A stretch of 64,000 nucleotides of DNA from Rouxiella silvae (GCF_002093625.1 NZ_MRWD01000023.1:1-64000); one strand, 5' to 3'; positions 27,789-37,884 are shown, counted from the first letter of the stretch. Notes: generated by a model from the letters alone, not told the origin. Translations and numbers: made by a program.

Positions 27789-27836
27789 CCGCCGTTCCCT
27801 TTGCCGTTTCGCTTTATATTGAGTTAGTCAGTCACT

Positions 27837-28391
27837 ATGTCAGATTCAACGGAAAAACATCATTATCAGCAGCTCATTGAAATTTTTGATGGCTGCTTCA
27901 GTCAGGATTTCAATACTCGCCTGATCCGCGGCGACGACGAGCCGATTTATCTGCCTGCCGACGAGCAGGAGGATTTTAACCGCATCGTTTTCGCACACGG
28001 CTATTATGCCAGCGCGCTGCACGAGATTTCTCACTGGTGCGTGGCGGGGGCAGAAAGGCGCAAACGGGTGGATTTCGGCTATTGGTACTGCCCCGATGGC
28101 CGCGATGCGCAGACGCAAAGTGAGTTTGAGTCGGTTGAAATAAAGCCCCAGTCATACGAATGGATGTTCTGCGCTGCCGCGGGCTTTAATTTTAACGTCA
28201 GCTGTGACAATCTGAGCGGCGACTGTGAACCCGACCGGATTGGTTTTCAGCACAAGGTTCGTGCAGAAGTTTTGAAGACGCTGCAGAAAGGGCTGCCTGA
28301 GCGCCCGGCGCGCTTTATCGAAGCGCTGCAGTCGTTTTATAATACCGCACCATTGAGTGCCGACTCTTTTCCCGCTCCTCAAGAGCTTTAA
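27837..28391 (+). CDS. epmC: elongation factor P hydroxylase EpmC
   Basis: A 184-residue protein (YfcM). It hydroxylates the beta-lysylated lysine of elongation factor P, the last step after EpmA/EpmB. The iron-binding motif is [12 protein letters not shown] (~residues 60-71), with [19 protein letters not shown] later. It follows mepA by 48 bases and precedes yfcL. Confidence 0.92.
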   Translation: MSDSTEKHHYQQLIEIFDGCFSQDFNTRLIRGDDEPIYLPADEQEDFNRIVFAHGYYASALHEISHWCVAGAERRKRVDFGYWYCPDGRDAQTQSEFESVEIKPQSYEWMFCAAAGFNFNVSCDNLSGDCEPDRIGFQHKVRAEVLKTLQKGLPERPARFIEALQSFYNTAPLSADSFPAPQEL

Positions 28392-28452
28392 TAATAAGAA
28401 CCTTGCCCGTCATCGTGATTTTTTTGCGGGCAGAGATACAGTAAGGAACAGG

Positions 28453-28743
28453 ATGATCGCAGAATTTGAAGGGCGTATTTTCGCGCTGATTGAAGACATG
28501 GTTGAAAGCGCGACTGACGATGAGCTGTTTGCAAGCGGCTATCTGCAAGGTCATCTGACTGTTTCGGTCGCAGAAGCCGAAGCCAACGGTGAGAATACTT
28601 CGCAGCAGTTAAAAGCTCGCGTGCAGAGCAGTCTGGATAAGGCAATCCTGGCGGGTGAGCTTTCACCGCGCGATCAGGTGTTGGTGCTGGGTATGTGGGA
28701 AAACCTTTACCAGAAAGCCTTGCCTGAAACTGAGCGTGAATAA
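28453..28743 (+). CDS. yfcL: YfcL family protein
   Basis: A 96-residue, mostly helical soluble protein of unknown function: [20 protein letters not shown], then [16 protein letters not shown] and [16 protein letters not shown]. The ATG at 28453 follows AAGGAACAGG and gives the E. coli-like N-terminus; upstream in-frame codons overlap epmC and are not family sequence. Followed by a terminator. Confidence 0.88.
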   Translation: MIAEFEGRIFALIEDMVESATDDELFASGYLQGHLTVSVAEAEANGENTSQQLKARVQSSLDKAILAGELSPRDQVLVLGMWENLYQKALPETERE

Positions 28744-28772
28744 AGAGCACACCCGTGTTCCAGTCAAATATT

Positions 28773-28796
28773 AAGGGCCCTTTACGGGCCCTTTTT
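28773..28796. terminator. terminator yfcL/mnmC
   Basis: AAGGGCCC-TTTAC-GGGCCCTT (28773-28793) with T-run after; it lies between the converging yfcL and mnmC. Confidence 0.8.
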
Positions 28797-28810
28797 ACAT
28801 CGGGCAGACC

Positions 28811-30865
28811 TCAATCGTGATGAGTAACCGGTCGGCCTTTAATCAGCTTTCTAACCCACATGCGGTTAGGATTAAGCGCCGCCAACGTTGAAGCCTCGAG
28901 TGGCTGTGGTTCACCGGCAATCTGTGCCGCCAGGATCTCGGCAGCCAAAGGGGCGGAACTTAATCCCCGCGACCCGAGTGCGCCGAGCATAAACAGATTG
29001 GCGTGCACCGGTGATGGTTCAACGGACTGTTGCTGCTGAAGCTGCGTTGGCAAATCTTCATAGGTGCTTAGCAGGCTGTCGTAGTCTGGCACGCTGCCAA
29101 CCATCGGCAAGTGGTCGCGCGTGGCGCAGCGCACGCCGTTGCGGGCCAATCCGGCGCTGACGTCAATCTCCTGCGGCCACGGCTGTTCGGGCAGGCAGTC
29201 AATCAGCCGCTGGCGATTTTGCAACTGATCTTCATCGCGGTAAACGGCTAACTGCTCGGCGCGATGATAGCTTGCACCTATGCAGTGCTGGTGGTTATTG
29301 GGATTCACCGGCGTCAGATAGCCGTCATAGCACAGCACCTGTCTAAGTTTGCTCAGCGATGGCGTGGTGGGAATATGAGAAACCTGCCCACTTACCGCGT
29401 AAACTGGGAGTCTTGCGCTTTGCTCAAACGCCGCAATGGCCGCACCGTTGGCCATCACCAGCGTAGCGTGTTCTTTTGCCGTTTGCTCGGCAAATTCTAC
29501 CCGCCAACCTTGAGAGTCTGTCGCCGCCAGCGCGGTTACCTGATGCTGATAATGCACCCGCAGGCCGAGCGACTGCGCGTAGTCTATGGCCTTCGCCGTC
29601 AATTCGGCAGGGCACAGCCAGCCACCCAGTGGGTAATGTACGCCACCGGCATCACAGGCCAACCCCACTTCTTCGGCCATTTGCTGCGCGTTGAGGCCGC
29701 TCGCCAAAGCCTGCGGCCATCCGCCCTCAAGCAGCTTATCTATCTTGAGCTGACTTTTTTCATCGAACCCCAACTGCGCTACGCCACACCATTGGCCATC
29801 GAATTGCAGACCAATGTTCGAAAACTGCGTGTACTGGCGGCGAGCAAAGGTAAAGGCGTGAGCAAAAAATTGCTCAATGGCGTCATGCCGACCATTGAGC
29901 AGCGGATAAAGCGCGCCCTGACGGTTTCCCGAGGCACCCTGCGCGGGCGATTCATCGGCGCAATACAGCGTCACCTGATAGCCGCGACGCAGCAACGCCA
30001 GTGAGAGCAGCGCGCTGGCCACGCCGCCGCCAATAATAGCCACATCTTGCGGATTTTTTGCCGCTGGACGGGCATACCACGGGGCAGGATGCGCAGCAAT
30101 CGGGTTATCAGCCCGCCATCCGCTGAGCATCTCGCGCTTCTTGCCGTGTCCTTTTACTTTACTGACGTTGAAACCGGCCTGCTGTAGCCCGCGGCGTACA
30201 AAACCTGCCGCCGTAAAGGTGGCGAAAGTACCCTCGACCCGACTCAGCTTTGCCATCGAAGCAAACAATTCGTCGCTCCACATGTCGGGATTTTTCGACG
30301 GGGCAAAGCCGTCAAGGAACCAGGCATCCACTTGTTGATAAAGGCTTGGGTCACTGTTGGGCAGCAGATGCGTGACGTCACCGAACCACAGGTCCAGCGT
30401 AACGCGGCCGCCGTCAAGCAGCAGGCGATGACAACCGGCAAAAGGCAGCGGCCACTGTTGACGCAGTTTTTCAGCAAAAGGAGCTAATTCGGGCCAGTTA
30501 CGGTGCGCCATCTCCAAATCTTCTACCGAAAGCGGAAATTTTTCATAGCTGATGAAATGTAATCGCTCAAGCGTTGTCTGATGAGGCTGTTGCTTGAATT
30601 CGTCTGAAGATTGACTGAATTCTGTAAAGGACTGCCAGAGCGTCAGAAAGTTTAAACCGGTGCCAAAACCCGTTTCTGCAACCACCAAAAGTGGGCGAGG
30701 GTGAGTGGCAAATCGCGCGGGAAAATGGTTGCCATTAAGAAACACGTGACGCGTTTCGTGCAGGCCGCCCTGATCCGAAAAGTAGATGTCATCAAACTGT
30801 CGGGAAACAGGTGTACCCTGTTCGTTCCAGCTTAAATCGGCCGGTTGTATGGGGTTGTGATCCAC
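28811..30865 (-). CDS. mnmC: bifunctional tRNA mnm5s2U enzyme MnmC
   Basis: A 684-residue two-domain enzyme. The N-terminal methyltransferase (residues ~1-240) has [13 protein letters not shown] and [17 protein letters not shown]. The C-terminal FAD oxidoreductase starts [18 protein letters not shown] (~residue 275) and ends with [17 protein letters not shown]. The FAD part converts cmnm5U to nm5U at the tRNA wobble position and the MTase part makes mnm5U. Divergent from fabB. Confidence 0.95.
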   Translation of the reverse strand: MDHNPIQPADLSWNEQGTPVSRQFDDIYFSDQGGLHETRHVFLNGNHFPARFATHPRPLLVVAETGFGTGLNFLTLWQSFTEFSQSSDEFKQQPHQTTLERLHFISYEKFPLSVEDLEMAHRNWPELAPFAEKLRQQWPLPFAGCHRLLLDGGRVTLDLWFGDVTHLLPNSDPSLYQQVDAWFLDGFAPSKNPDMWSDELFASMAKLSRVEGTFATFTAAGFVRRGLQQAGFNVSKVKGHGKKREMLSGWRADNPIAAHPAPWYARPAAKNPQDVAIIGGGVASALLSLALLRRGYQVTLYCADESPAQGASGNRQGALYPLLNGRHDAIEQFFAHAFTFARRQYTQFSNIGLQFDGQWCGVAQLGFDEKSQLKIDKLLEGGWPQALASGLNAQQMAEEVGLACDAGGVHYPLGGWLCPAELTAKAIDYAQSLGLRVHYQHQVTALAATDSQGWRVEFAEQTAKEHATLVMANGAAIAAFEQSARLPVYAVSGQVSHIPTTPSLSKLRQVLCYDGYLTPVNPNNHQHCIGASYHRAEQLAVYRDEDQLQNRQRLIDCLPEQPWPQEIDVSAGLARNGVRCATRDHLPMVGSVPDYDSLLSTYEDLPTQLQQQQSVEPSPVHANLFMLGALGSRGLSSAPLAAEILAAQIAGEPQPLEASTLAALNPNRMWVRKLIKGRPVTHHD

Positions 30866-30950
30866 GTAAAACTCTCTGGGTTCTAGGCTGTGCGCGAAGT
30901 TTAACTGTCTGTTATGCTGCGCGCAAATTTCAATTCTTTACACAACGAAT

Positions 30951-30967
30951 TGCTGATCGGACTTGTT
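30951..30967 (+). promoter_or_regulatory. FadR site of fabB
   Basis: TGCTGATCGGACTTGTT agrees with the FadR consensus except for three positions. At fabB FadR acts as an activator in E. coli. It lies directly before the FabR palindrome. Confidence 0.65.
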
Positions 30968-30968
30968 C

Positions 30969-30986
30969 GGCGTACAACTGTACGCT
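30969..30986 (+). promoter_or_regulatory. FabR operator of fabB
   Basis: GCGTACA-AC-TGTACGC (30970-30985) is a perfect dyad of the FabR type known from fabA and fabB promoters, where FabR represses according to the unsaturated/saturated acyl-thioester ratio. Confidence 0.75.
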
Positions 30987-31035
30987 AAAGTGCGTGACGA
31001 AATCCCGAAAAGTTAATAGTAAAAAGAGGTATTAA

Positions 31036-32259
31036 ATGAAACGTGCTGTCATTACTGGTCTGGGCATTATCTCGAGCATCGGTAACAACAAGCAGGAAGT
31101 TCTGGAGTCGCTTAAAAAAGGCACATCAGGGATAACCTTCTCGCAAGAATTTAAAGATGCCGGTATGAGAAGCCAAGTCTGGGGCAATGTAAAACTGGAC
31201 ACGACCGGTCTTATCGACCGTAAAGTCCTGCGTTTCATGAGTGACGCCTCCGTTTATGCTTATCTTTCAATGGAACAGGCAATTGCCGACTCTGGCCTGA
31301 CGCCAGAAATGGTCTCCAATGAACGCACTGGTCTGATTGCAGGCTCTGGCGGCGGTTCTCCGCGTAATCAGGTTGCAGGTTCTGACGCAATGCGTTCACC
31401 TCGCGGCCTAAAAGGCGTGGGCCCTTACATGGTGACCAAAGCGATGGCATCCGGCGTTTCTGCCTGCCTGGCAACACCGTTCAAGATCCGCGGCGTTAAC
31501 TATTCCATCAGCTCTGCCTGCGCAACCTCTGCTCACTGCATCGGTAACGCGGTAGAAATGATCCAACTTGGCAAGCAAGATATTGTTTTTGCTGGCGGCG
31601 GCGAAGAGCTGTGCTGGGAAATGGCCTGCGAATTCGACGCAATGGGCGCTATGTCCCGCGGCTACAACGAGACGCCTGATAAAGCATCCCGTACCTATGA
31701 CACCGAACGCGACGGCTTTGTTATTGCCGGCGGCGGCGGCATGGTAGTGGTTGAGGAACTTGAGCACGCACTGGCGCGTGGCGCGCACATCTATGCCGAA
31801 ATCATCGGCTATGGCGCAACGTCAGACGGCGCGGATATGGTTGCTCCATCAGGTGAAGGCGCGGTTCGTTGCATGAAGATGGCAATGCAGGGCGTTGATA
31901 CCCCGATTGACTACCTCAACGTGCACGGCACCTCTACCCCAATCGGCGACGTGAAAGAGCTGGGTGCCGTTCGCGAAGTGTTTGGCGATAACTCCCCGGC
32001 AATCTCTTCGACCAAAGCAATGACCGGCCACTCGTTGGGTGCTGCTGGCGTGCAGGAAGCGATTTATACCTTGCTGATGGCCGAGAACAACTTCATTGCG
32101 CCAAGCATCAACGTTGAAAATCTCGACGAAGCGGCAGTAGGTCTGAATATCGTGACTGAACCCACTGAGCGTCAACTGACCACGGTGATGTCAAACAGCT
32201 TCGGCTTCGGCGGAACCAACGCGACTCTGGTAATGCGTAAAATGACTAACAACCGTTAA
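31036..32259 (+). CDS. fabB: beta-ketoacyl-ACP synthase I FabB
   Basis: A 407-residue condensing enzyme needed for elongation of unsaturated fatty acids. Catalytic Cys lies in [14 protein letters not shown] (~163), His in [11 protein letters not shown] (~298), and Lys-His in [13 protein letters not shown] (~328/333). AAAGAGG stands before the ATG. Controlled by the FadR and FabR sites upstream; terminator at 32289. Confidence 0.97.
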   Translation: MKRAVITGLGIISSIGNNKQEVLESLKKGTSGITFSQEFKDAGMRSQVWGNVKLDTTGLIDRKVLRFMSDASVYAYLSMEQAIADSGLTPEMVSNERTGLIAGSGGGSPRNQVAGSDAMRSPRGLKGVGPYMVTKAMASGVSACLATPFKIRGVNYSISSACATSAHCIGNAVEMIQLGKQDIVFAGGGEELCWEMACEFDAMGAMSRGYNETPDKASRTYDTERDGFVIAGGGGMVVVEELEHALARGAHIYAEIIGYGATSDGADMVAPSGEGAVRCMKMAMQGVDTPIDYLNVHGTSTPIGDVKELGAVREVFGDNSPAISSTKAMTGHSLGAAGVQEAIYTLLMAENNFIAPSINVENLDEAAVGLNIVTEPTERQLTTVMSNSFGFGGTNATLVMRKMTNNR

Positions 32260-32288
32260 TCATTGTTAAGTCTATAAAAATCTATCTA

Positions 32289-32315
32289 AGCCCGCGTCGT
32301 TGCGGGCTTTCTTTT
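32289..32315 (+). terminator. fabB terminator
   Basis: AGCCCGC-GTCGTT-GCGGGCT (32289-32308) followed by TTCTTTT. Confidence 0.8.
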
Positions 32316-32388
32316 GCCTGCATTTTATAAACATTTCAGATACAATCTCGCCCGCGTTGTTAAATTAAAAATTTTAAAACTTTCATTG

Positions 32389-32874
32389 ATGATGATTTCC
32401 ATAGGCCAGATAGCTCACTCACGACGTCGCTTCCCCGCATGGCTGGGAATTTGCGCGATTTTGATGCTATTTATCGCGCCAGTGGTGTCCAAAGCCTTGG
32501 TTGCTCAGGGAATACCTGTTCCGATGATGGCGGGAATGGATATGTCATCGATGGAAATGTCTGCCGCACCGATGCACGATATGAGCCTGTCTGCGACGCA
32601 CGACAGGCACAACGCCGATCAAATGTCGCACGAAGCTCTCCCATCATCGCCGTTAGCAGCCATGACTCCCGTGGATATGATGGACGCGGCATGTGGCTAC
32701 TGCGTGCTGCTGATGCACCTGCCTCTGCTGGTTTTGCTGGCGATTCCGCTGTTGTGGTCGATGGCCGAGGTGGTTCGTCCGCCGCTGCCTTGTGCTATTC
32801 AGTGTCCGATCTCCGCGCCTTTATTTAGCAATTCTCAGCCACGCGCCCCTCCTGCAACTGTTCTGGTCGCCTAA
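32389..32874 (+). CDS. DUF2946 family membrane protein, Met/His-rich
   Basis: About 161 residues. An N-terminal membrane segment (~residues 15-33) is followed by a periplasmic-type stretch packed with Met and His (GMDMSSMEMSAAPMHDMS, then HDRHNADQMSHE). After that comes the DUF2946 hallmark ACGYCVLLMHLPLL within a second membrane segment. The family is found with copper-related TonB receptors and PepSY proteins. The start is uncertain: ATGs at 32389 and 32392 lack a clear ribosome-binding site, and the frame is open further upstream to 32314. The PepSY gene follows. Probable role: handling of copper or another soft metal in the envelope (inference). Confidence 0.65.
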   Translation: MMISIGQIAHSRRRFPAWLGICAILMLFIAPVVSKALVAQGIPVPMMAGMDMSSMEMSAAPMHDMSLSATHDRHNADQMSHEALPSSPLAAMTPVDMMDAACGYCVLLMHLPLLVLLAIPLLWSMAEVVRPPLPCAIQCPISAPLFSNSQPRAPPATVLVA

Positions 32875-33005
32875 CGCCATTTGGCGTTAATGGCCTACCG
32901 TATTCAAAATCATTCACCTGCAAAATGACGTGCTGCTACCGCCTCTCATTCAGCGCGGTCGTGGCGTTATTTGATTTTATACTGAACAGATTCAGGATGT
33001 TACTT

Positions 33006-34493
33006 ATGAGTCAATCTCTTGGCTGCTTTAGCACGACGGGCGATGTGAGCGGTAAAGCCGCCGCACTGGCACTGCTTAAACGCCTCCACTTTTATATGGG
33101 TCTATTTGTCGGGCCGTTTATTTTTATTGCCGCGTTTACCGGCGTGCTTTACGTCGTTACACCACAAATTGAAAATTATCTGTATGCCGAACAGTTGTTT
33201 ACCGCATCTCGGGGTGATACACAGCCGCTGTCCCGACAAATTGATGCCGCGCGAACGGTGGTTGGCGATCGGGCGGAAATCTACGCCGTGCGTCCCGCAC
33301 CGGTAAAAGGGGAAACTACCCGCGTACAGTTTTCTCAGGCTGGGCTGGGCGCCTCTAAAAGCAGAGCCATCTTTATCGATCCCGTGACGCTCGACGTGAA
33401 AGGTGACGTGGTGGTGTATGGCACCAGCGGCATATTGCCGTTTCGCACCTGGCTGGATGATTTACACCGTGGTCTGCTGCTGGGCGATATCGGGCGTAAT
33501 TACAGCGAATTGGCAGCGTCGTGGTTGTGGGTGGCTGCGTTCGGCGGCCTTCTGCTGTGGGCGTTTACCCGCAGTGGGCAAAAGGGGACACGAAGAATGA
33601 GCAAGCAGGGGACACGTCAGCGTCGCAGCCGACTGTGGCACACCACGCTTGGGCTTATTCTGCTAGCGGGTTTGCTGTTTTTTTCGGCTACGGGCCTAAC
33701 CTGGTCACAGTGGGCGGGCAATAATATCGGGATTTTGCGTGCGGATATGGGGTGGCTTACGCCGTCGGTTTCAACGCAGCTCGGGCAGGGTAAATCTGTA
33801 CCCCCTGCCAATGAACACGCTGAGCATCACGTCTCTCCAATGGGCACAATGAAAATGGCGGACATGCCCGATATGGATATGAGCAGTGTGCTACCTGCGG
33901 CCGCAAAGTCGGTGCAGGTAAAAGCCTCAACCTTTGACGGGGTAGTGGCAGCCGCACGCGCGGCGGGTATTGACGCGAAGAAAATCGAAGTTCGTCCCTC
34001 TTATAATCCCGCTAAAGCCTGGACGGTAAGTGAGGTTGACCGCGGATGGCCTACGCAGGTTGATGCAGTATCCGTTGATGCGAATGACCTGCACATCGTT
34101 GATCATGTCTATTTCAAAAACTTCCCACTGCTGGCAAAACTCACTCGGTGGGGCGTTGATGCCCATATGGGGGTGCTGTTTGGCCTATGGAACCAGCTAT
34201 TACTGGTGTTTTTCGGCCTCGGAACCTGCGCATTAATAGGCTGGGGCTACGTAATTTGGTGGCAGCGCAGGCCAAAAATGACAGGGCAACGCAGTCCAGC
34301 AACCACGCTGATTCATACCTGGCGCGCTGTGCCGATTGTACCTCGCTGGATTTTGCTGGCATTGGCGGTGGCGCTGGCATTCAGTCTGCCGGTGATGGGC
34401 GTCAGTCTGCTGCTGTTCTTGGTGATTGATCTGCTGCGCTGGCTGCGTCAAAGCCGTGGCGAGCGTCTGCTGTCGGCGACTTCTGCGCGTTAG
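33006..34493 (+). CDS. PepSY-domain multi-span membrane protein
   Basis: A 495-residue protein of the PepSY-associated TM helix (PiuB-like) type. The first membrane segment is near residues 25-50 (RLHFYMGLFVGPFIFIAAFT). Others lie at about 170-190, 215-235, 395-420 and 440-475, with PepSY-like periplasmic portions between. A Met/His-rich insert HHVSPMGTMKMADMPDMDMS lies at about residues 278-297 and resembles the one in the upstream DUF2946 protein. Family members sit with siderophore or copper uptake genes and may act as reductases. The ATG at 33006 is preferred to an earlier ATG at 32925 because family sequence begins after it. Terminator at 34519. Confidence 0.72.
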   Translation: MSQSLGCFSTTGDVSGKAAALALLKRLHFYMGLFVGPFIFIAAFTGVLYVVTPQIENYLYAEQLFTASRGDTQPLSRQIDAARTVVGDRAEIYAVRPAPVKGETTRVQFSQAGLGASKSRAIFIDPVTLDVKGDVVVYGTSGILPFRTWLDDLHRGLLLGDIGRNYSELAASWLWVAAFGGLLLWAFTRSGQKGTRRMSKQGTRQRRSRLWHTTLGLILLAGLLFFSATGLTWSQWAGNNIGILRADMGWLTPSVSTQLGQGKSVPPANEHAEHHVSPMGTMKMADMPDMDMSSVLPAAAKSVQVKASTFDGVVAAARAAGIDAKKIEVRPSYNPAKAWTVSEVDRGWPTQVDAVSVDANDLHIVDHVYFKNFPLLAKLTRWGVDAHMGVLFGLWNQLLLVFFGLGTCALIGWGYVIWWQRRPKMTGQRSPATTLIHTWRAVPIVPRWILLALAVALAFSLPVMGVSLLLFLVIDLLRWLRQSRGERLLSATSAR

Positions 34494-34518
34494 CGATAAA
34501 TAGGACATCAACAAATCT

Positions 34519-34545
34519 GAGGCGCTTTCTTGCGTCTCTTTTTTT
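34519..34545 (+). terminator. terminator after the PepSY gene
   Basis: GAGGCGC-TTTCTT-GCGTCTC (34519-34538), then seven T. Confidence 0.8.
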
Positions 34546-34655
34546 ATCATTTTTGGAATACGTCGCGGAGAGTCACGCATTCGCTATGGCGTAATCTTAT
34601 TGCCTGAGGTAACGTCAGCAAACTCCCTTTAACTCCTAGAGTTTGTGATATTTCT

Positions 34656-35780
34656 ATGCTGTCTCAGACATTAGTTCTTCTTTTTCGGCCCTTTTTACGT
34701 GACCGGTTTCTGCATATTCTGTTAGTGCTTGGCGCGGTATTGACCGTTTTTCAGACCGAGAAAGTCACTCAGTTTGCCAATTTTGTTGACTGGAACACTA
34801 TCGTCACGTTACTGGGTTTACTGATGCTGACGAAAGGCGTTGAAATCAGTGGCTATTTCGATGTGGTCGGTAGGAAAATGATTAACACGCTGGACAATGA
34901 ACGCTGGCTAGCGCTGTTTTTGGTGGCTGCCGCTGCCGTGCTGTCTACGTTTATGACCAACGACGTGGCGCTGTTCATTGTGGTACCTCTGACCATCACG
35001 CTAAAAAAATTAACCTCTTTGCCGGTGACAAAGCTGATTATTTTTGAGGCGCTGGCGGTAAACGCGGGTTCTTTGCTGACACCGGTTGGTAATCCGCAAA
35101 ACATTCTGCTGTGGAGCCGCTCGGGCCTGTCATTTTTGCATTTTATTGGGCAAATGGCCCCGCTGGCGCTGGCATCTATGGCTGCACTGCTGGTGGTGAC
35201 TTGGGTCAGCTTCCCATCCCATGCGTTAAAGAAAAAAGAAAGCCAGCAGAATAGTGCATTCAGTAAGCCGTTGCTGACGGCGTGCGTCGTGCTTTATTTG
35301 CTGTTTATTGTGTGTGTCGATTTAGGTCTGGCAATGTATGGGCTAATCGCGGTGTTCATCGGCTTCATGCTGATGTCGAGACAGGTTCTGCTGCGCATTG
35401 ACTGGCCGCTGATCCTGGTATTTATCATTATGTTTATCGACGTGCGCCTTATTGTGAGCATTGGGCCGTTGCAGCAGGCGCTAGGCAGCATCGCCGGACT
35501 GCCGGAGTATGGGCATTATCTGCTGGGGATGGGGCTTTCGCAGATTATTAGTAACGTACCTGCGACTATTTTGCTGGTGAACTATATTCCCGCCAATGCG
35601 CTGCTGGCTTACGCCGTCAATGCTGGTGGCTTTGGTTTGGCGATAGGCTCGCTGGCGAATCTGATTGCCATGCGCATGTCGGGTGAGAAAAAGATTTGGC
35701 TACTGTTTCACTGTTACTCTTTTCCCTTTTTGCTGCTGAGTGGCGTGGTCGGTTGGATTTTATTGGCCTGGATTAACTAA
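34656..35780 (+). CDS. SLC13/ArsB-type anion permease
   Basis: A 374-residue inner-membrane protein with about ten hydrophobic segments. Ion-transporter-superfamily features are LSTFMTNDVALFIVVPLTI (~residues 87-105), AGSLLTPVGNPQNILLWS (~135) in the first half, and GLSQIISNVPATILLVNY in the second. These inverted hairpins form the anion and Na+ sites in CitMHS/ArsB/SLC13 transporters. The substrate cannot be told from sequence. It converges on the MocR gene with only 11 bases between stops. Confidence 0.75.
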   Translation: MLSQTLVLLFRPFLRDRFLHILLVLGAVLTVFQTEKVTQFANFVDWNTIVTLLGLLMLTKGVEISGYFDVVGRKMINTLDNERWLALFLVAAAAVLSTFMTNDVALFIVVPLTITLKKLTSLPVTKLIIFEALAVNAGSLLTPVGNPQNILLWSRSGLSFLHFIGQMAPLALASMAALLVVTWVSFPSHALKKKESQQNSAFSKPLLTACVVLYLLFIVCVDLGLAMYGLIAVFIGFMLMSRQVLLRIDWPLILVFIIMFIDVRLIVSIGPLQQALGSIAGLPEYGHYLLGMGLSQIISNVPATILLVNYIPANALLAYAVNAGGFGLAIGSLANLIAMRMSGEKKIWLLFHCYSFPFLLLSGVVGWILLAWIN

Positions 35781-35791
35781 ATTTTGCACCT

Positions 35792-37345
35792 TTACCTTAT
35801 CTTGATACGGGTCAAACGGTCGATCGCGGCGGTGATTTCGGCGGGTGTCAGCGCTGAAAAACCCAGCAACCAGCCGTCACGCGTAGCGGATTCGATCGGT
35901 GTTTGCGGTAAGTAGAGCGCAGAAAGACCCGGGGTTATTACGCCTAATTTAAGCGCCTGTTGAGTCAAGGGTTCTTCTTGTCCGTGAGGCAGGCGAACCG
36001 AAAGCTGAAGTCCTCCGGCGGCGGGTTGAGGCTGCATCCAGTGCGCGAGTTTCTGGTTAATTTGCGCCAGTAAATGATCACGGCGACTCTGATAAAGCTG
36101 GCGCATATAGCGCAAATGAGCCACGAAGTGCCCCTGCTGGATAAACTCAGCGGTAACTGCCTGCATCAACTGAGAAGTGTGCCCGTCATACACCGTGCGC
36201 AGTTGGGTCATTGGTTGGACCAGGCCCGGCGGCAACACCACGTAAGCCACGCGCAGAGAAGGGAACAGCACTTTGGAAAAGGTCCCTAGATAAATAACCT
36301 GATTGTGGTTATCCAGCCCCTGCATGGCGGGGAACGGTCGCCCGTCGTAGTGTAACTCGCTGTCGTAATCGTCCTCGATAATCCAGCTCTGGTGCCGTTT
36401 GGCGTAGTCAAGCAGCGCTATCCTGCGCGACAGACTCAGACTGACTCCGCTCGGGTAATGATGTGAAGGGGTGAGATAAATGAGCTTCGGGGCAGGTGCG
36501 CTGTCATCAAAACGCATGCCTTGTTCATCAACCGGTATGCCGCAAAGCCGTGCGCCGGCGCTGGTAAAAGCGTTGCGCGCGCCAAGGTAGCCTGGTTGCT
36601 CAGTCCATACCGGTTCACCTTCGTCGATGAGTAGGGTAGCAAGTAGTTGCAGTGCCTGCTGTGAGCTGGTAGTGATGACGATGTGTTCTGCGCAGCACTT
36701 GACCCCGCGCGACTGCTGCAAATAACCCGCGACTGCCTCGCGCAGAGGCAGATAACCCTGTGGGTCGCCATAGCCGAACAGCGCATCACTTTTGAGTCTC
36801 AGCGCTTTATTGGTCAACTGACGCCAGGTTTTAACTGGGAAAGCGCGCAAATCGGGAGAACCTGCCGCAAAAGGGAGGGGAGAGAGCGGATCCTGACAGC
36901 CGCCGGTGGCGATAATTGCAGCGCCTCGTGAAGAAAGGGGCGTCTTTTGCGCTGTCTGCTGAGTTGCGCCTGTTGATGTGTGAGAAGACGAGAGTCGCCT
37001 AGGGCGGGATTGCGGAAAATGGTCACTGACAAATGTCCCTTTGCCGACCTGCCGCGTGATATAGCCCTCTGCCTCAATCTGCCCGTAGGCTGCCTCAACG
37101 GTAATACGCGATATTCTTAAATCGCTGGCCAGCAGTCGCGAGGACGGTAGCCGCTGGAGGGGCGGCAGAATTCCCTGAATAATAGCCAATCTCAGAGCCG
37201 TGCAAAGCCGTTCGCGCAGTGGGGCAGAGGCTTCATGGGTCTGTTCGAAAAGTTGGATTAACGCTCCACGCTGATTTCTAATAGAGTTTTCATTTTTAAA
37301 TGTCAAAATGGGTCTTATCAAAAGCGAGATATTGGTATTAAACAT
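35792..37345 (-). CDS. MocR-type GntR/aminotransferase transcription regulator
   Basis: About 517 residues. The N-terminal winged helix of the GntR family includes LQRLPSSRLLASDLRISRITVEAAYGQLE-type sequence, here with QIEAEGYI. A fold-type I aminotransferase domain follows, with DDYDSELHYDGRP and the PLP lysine in YLGTFSKVLFPSLRVAYV. Such proteins (PdxR, GabR) sense PLP and amino compounds. The ATG at 37345 is taken in preference to TTG at 37363. Divergent from the rhodanese gene across 83 bases, which it may control. Confidence 0.85.
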   Translation of the reverse strand: MFNTNISLLIRPILTFKNENSIRNQRGALIQLFEQTHEASAPLRERLCTALRLAIIQGILPPLQRLPSSRLLASDLRISRITVEAAYGQIEAEGYITRQVGKGTFVSDHFPQSRPRRLSSSHTSTGATQQTAQKTPLSSRGAAIIATGGCQDPLSPLPFAAGSPDLRAFPVKTWRQLTNKALRLKSDALFGYGDPQGYLPLREAVAGYLQQSRGVKCCAEHIVITTSSQQALQLLATLLIDEGEPVWTEQPGYLGARNAFTSAGARLCGIPVDEQGMRFDDSAPAPKLIYLTPSHHYPSGVSLSLSRRIALLDYAKRHQSWIIEDDYDSELHYDGRPFPAMQGLDNHNQVIYLGTFSKVLFPSLRVAYVVLPPGLVQPMTQLRTVYDGHTSQLMQAVTAEFIQQGHFVAHLRYMRQLYQSRRDHLLAQINQKLAHWMQPQPAAGGLQLSVRLPHGQEEPLTQQALKLGVITPGLSALYLPQTPIESATRDGWLLGFSALTPAEITAAIDRLTRIKIR

Positions 37346-37428
37346 AAGGCCAAAACGCGGCAAAATAAAGAGCTAACAGCACGCTCATTCGCTATTTTCA
37401 GCAAATCACTTTCGATAAGGAAAAATGT

Positions 37429-37884
37429 ATGCCGCACGAATCTAAAGTTTTGGCTTTTCCACCACCGTCACCTCACCTCAGCGAGCAGTATTTGCACACG
37501 AAATTGAGTTTTTATAGTGATGCGTGGGACGTAGCTGAAGATTTACGTCATCAAATCTCCGGGATGGTGGTGATTGATACCCGTTCGGAACAGCATTATC
37601 AGGCAGGGCATATTCCCGGTGCGGTCAGCTTTCCCCATCGGTTGATGAACGAACAGTCCACGGCCCGTTTGGACAGAGATAAAGTGTATGTCACCTACTG
37701 CGACGGTATTGGCTGCAATGGCTCGACGCAAGGCGCCTACAAACTTGCCAGGCTAGGGTTTCACGTTAAGGAGCTGATAGGCGGGCTGGATTTTTGGCTA
37801 CGCGATGGCCACCCACAGGCAAAAGGCACTGAGGCCGGAGTTTATCCGGCCAACTGGCAGGCAGAAGACTGCGGGTGCGATTGA
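37429..37884 (+). CDS. rhodanese-domain protein
   Basis: A 151-residue single rhodanese domain with VVIDTRSEQHYQAGHIPGA (~residues 47-65) and the active-site loop VTYCDGIGCNGSTQGAYKL (~87-105). The second Cys (CNGST) is at the catalytic position. The domain ends LIGGLDFWLRDG, and the C-terminus has a CGCD pair. It transfers sulfane sulfur or acts in a similar thiol reaction; the acceptor is unknown. It is divergently arranged with a MocR regulator, suggesting PLP or cysteine-linked control. Confidence 0.85.
   Translation: MPHESKVLAFPPPSPHLSEQYLHTKLSFYSDAWDVAEDLRHQISGMVVIDTRSEQHYQAGHIPGAVSFPHRLMNEQSTARLDRDKVYVTYCDGIGCNGSTQGAYKLARLGFHVKELIGGLDFWLRDGHPQAKGTEAGVYPANWQAEDCGCD

Noticed and set aside
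29264-30004. 246-codon frame on the plus strand inside mnmC
   Set aside because: Arg/Gln-rich antisense frame across an intact mnmC.
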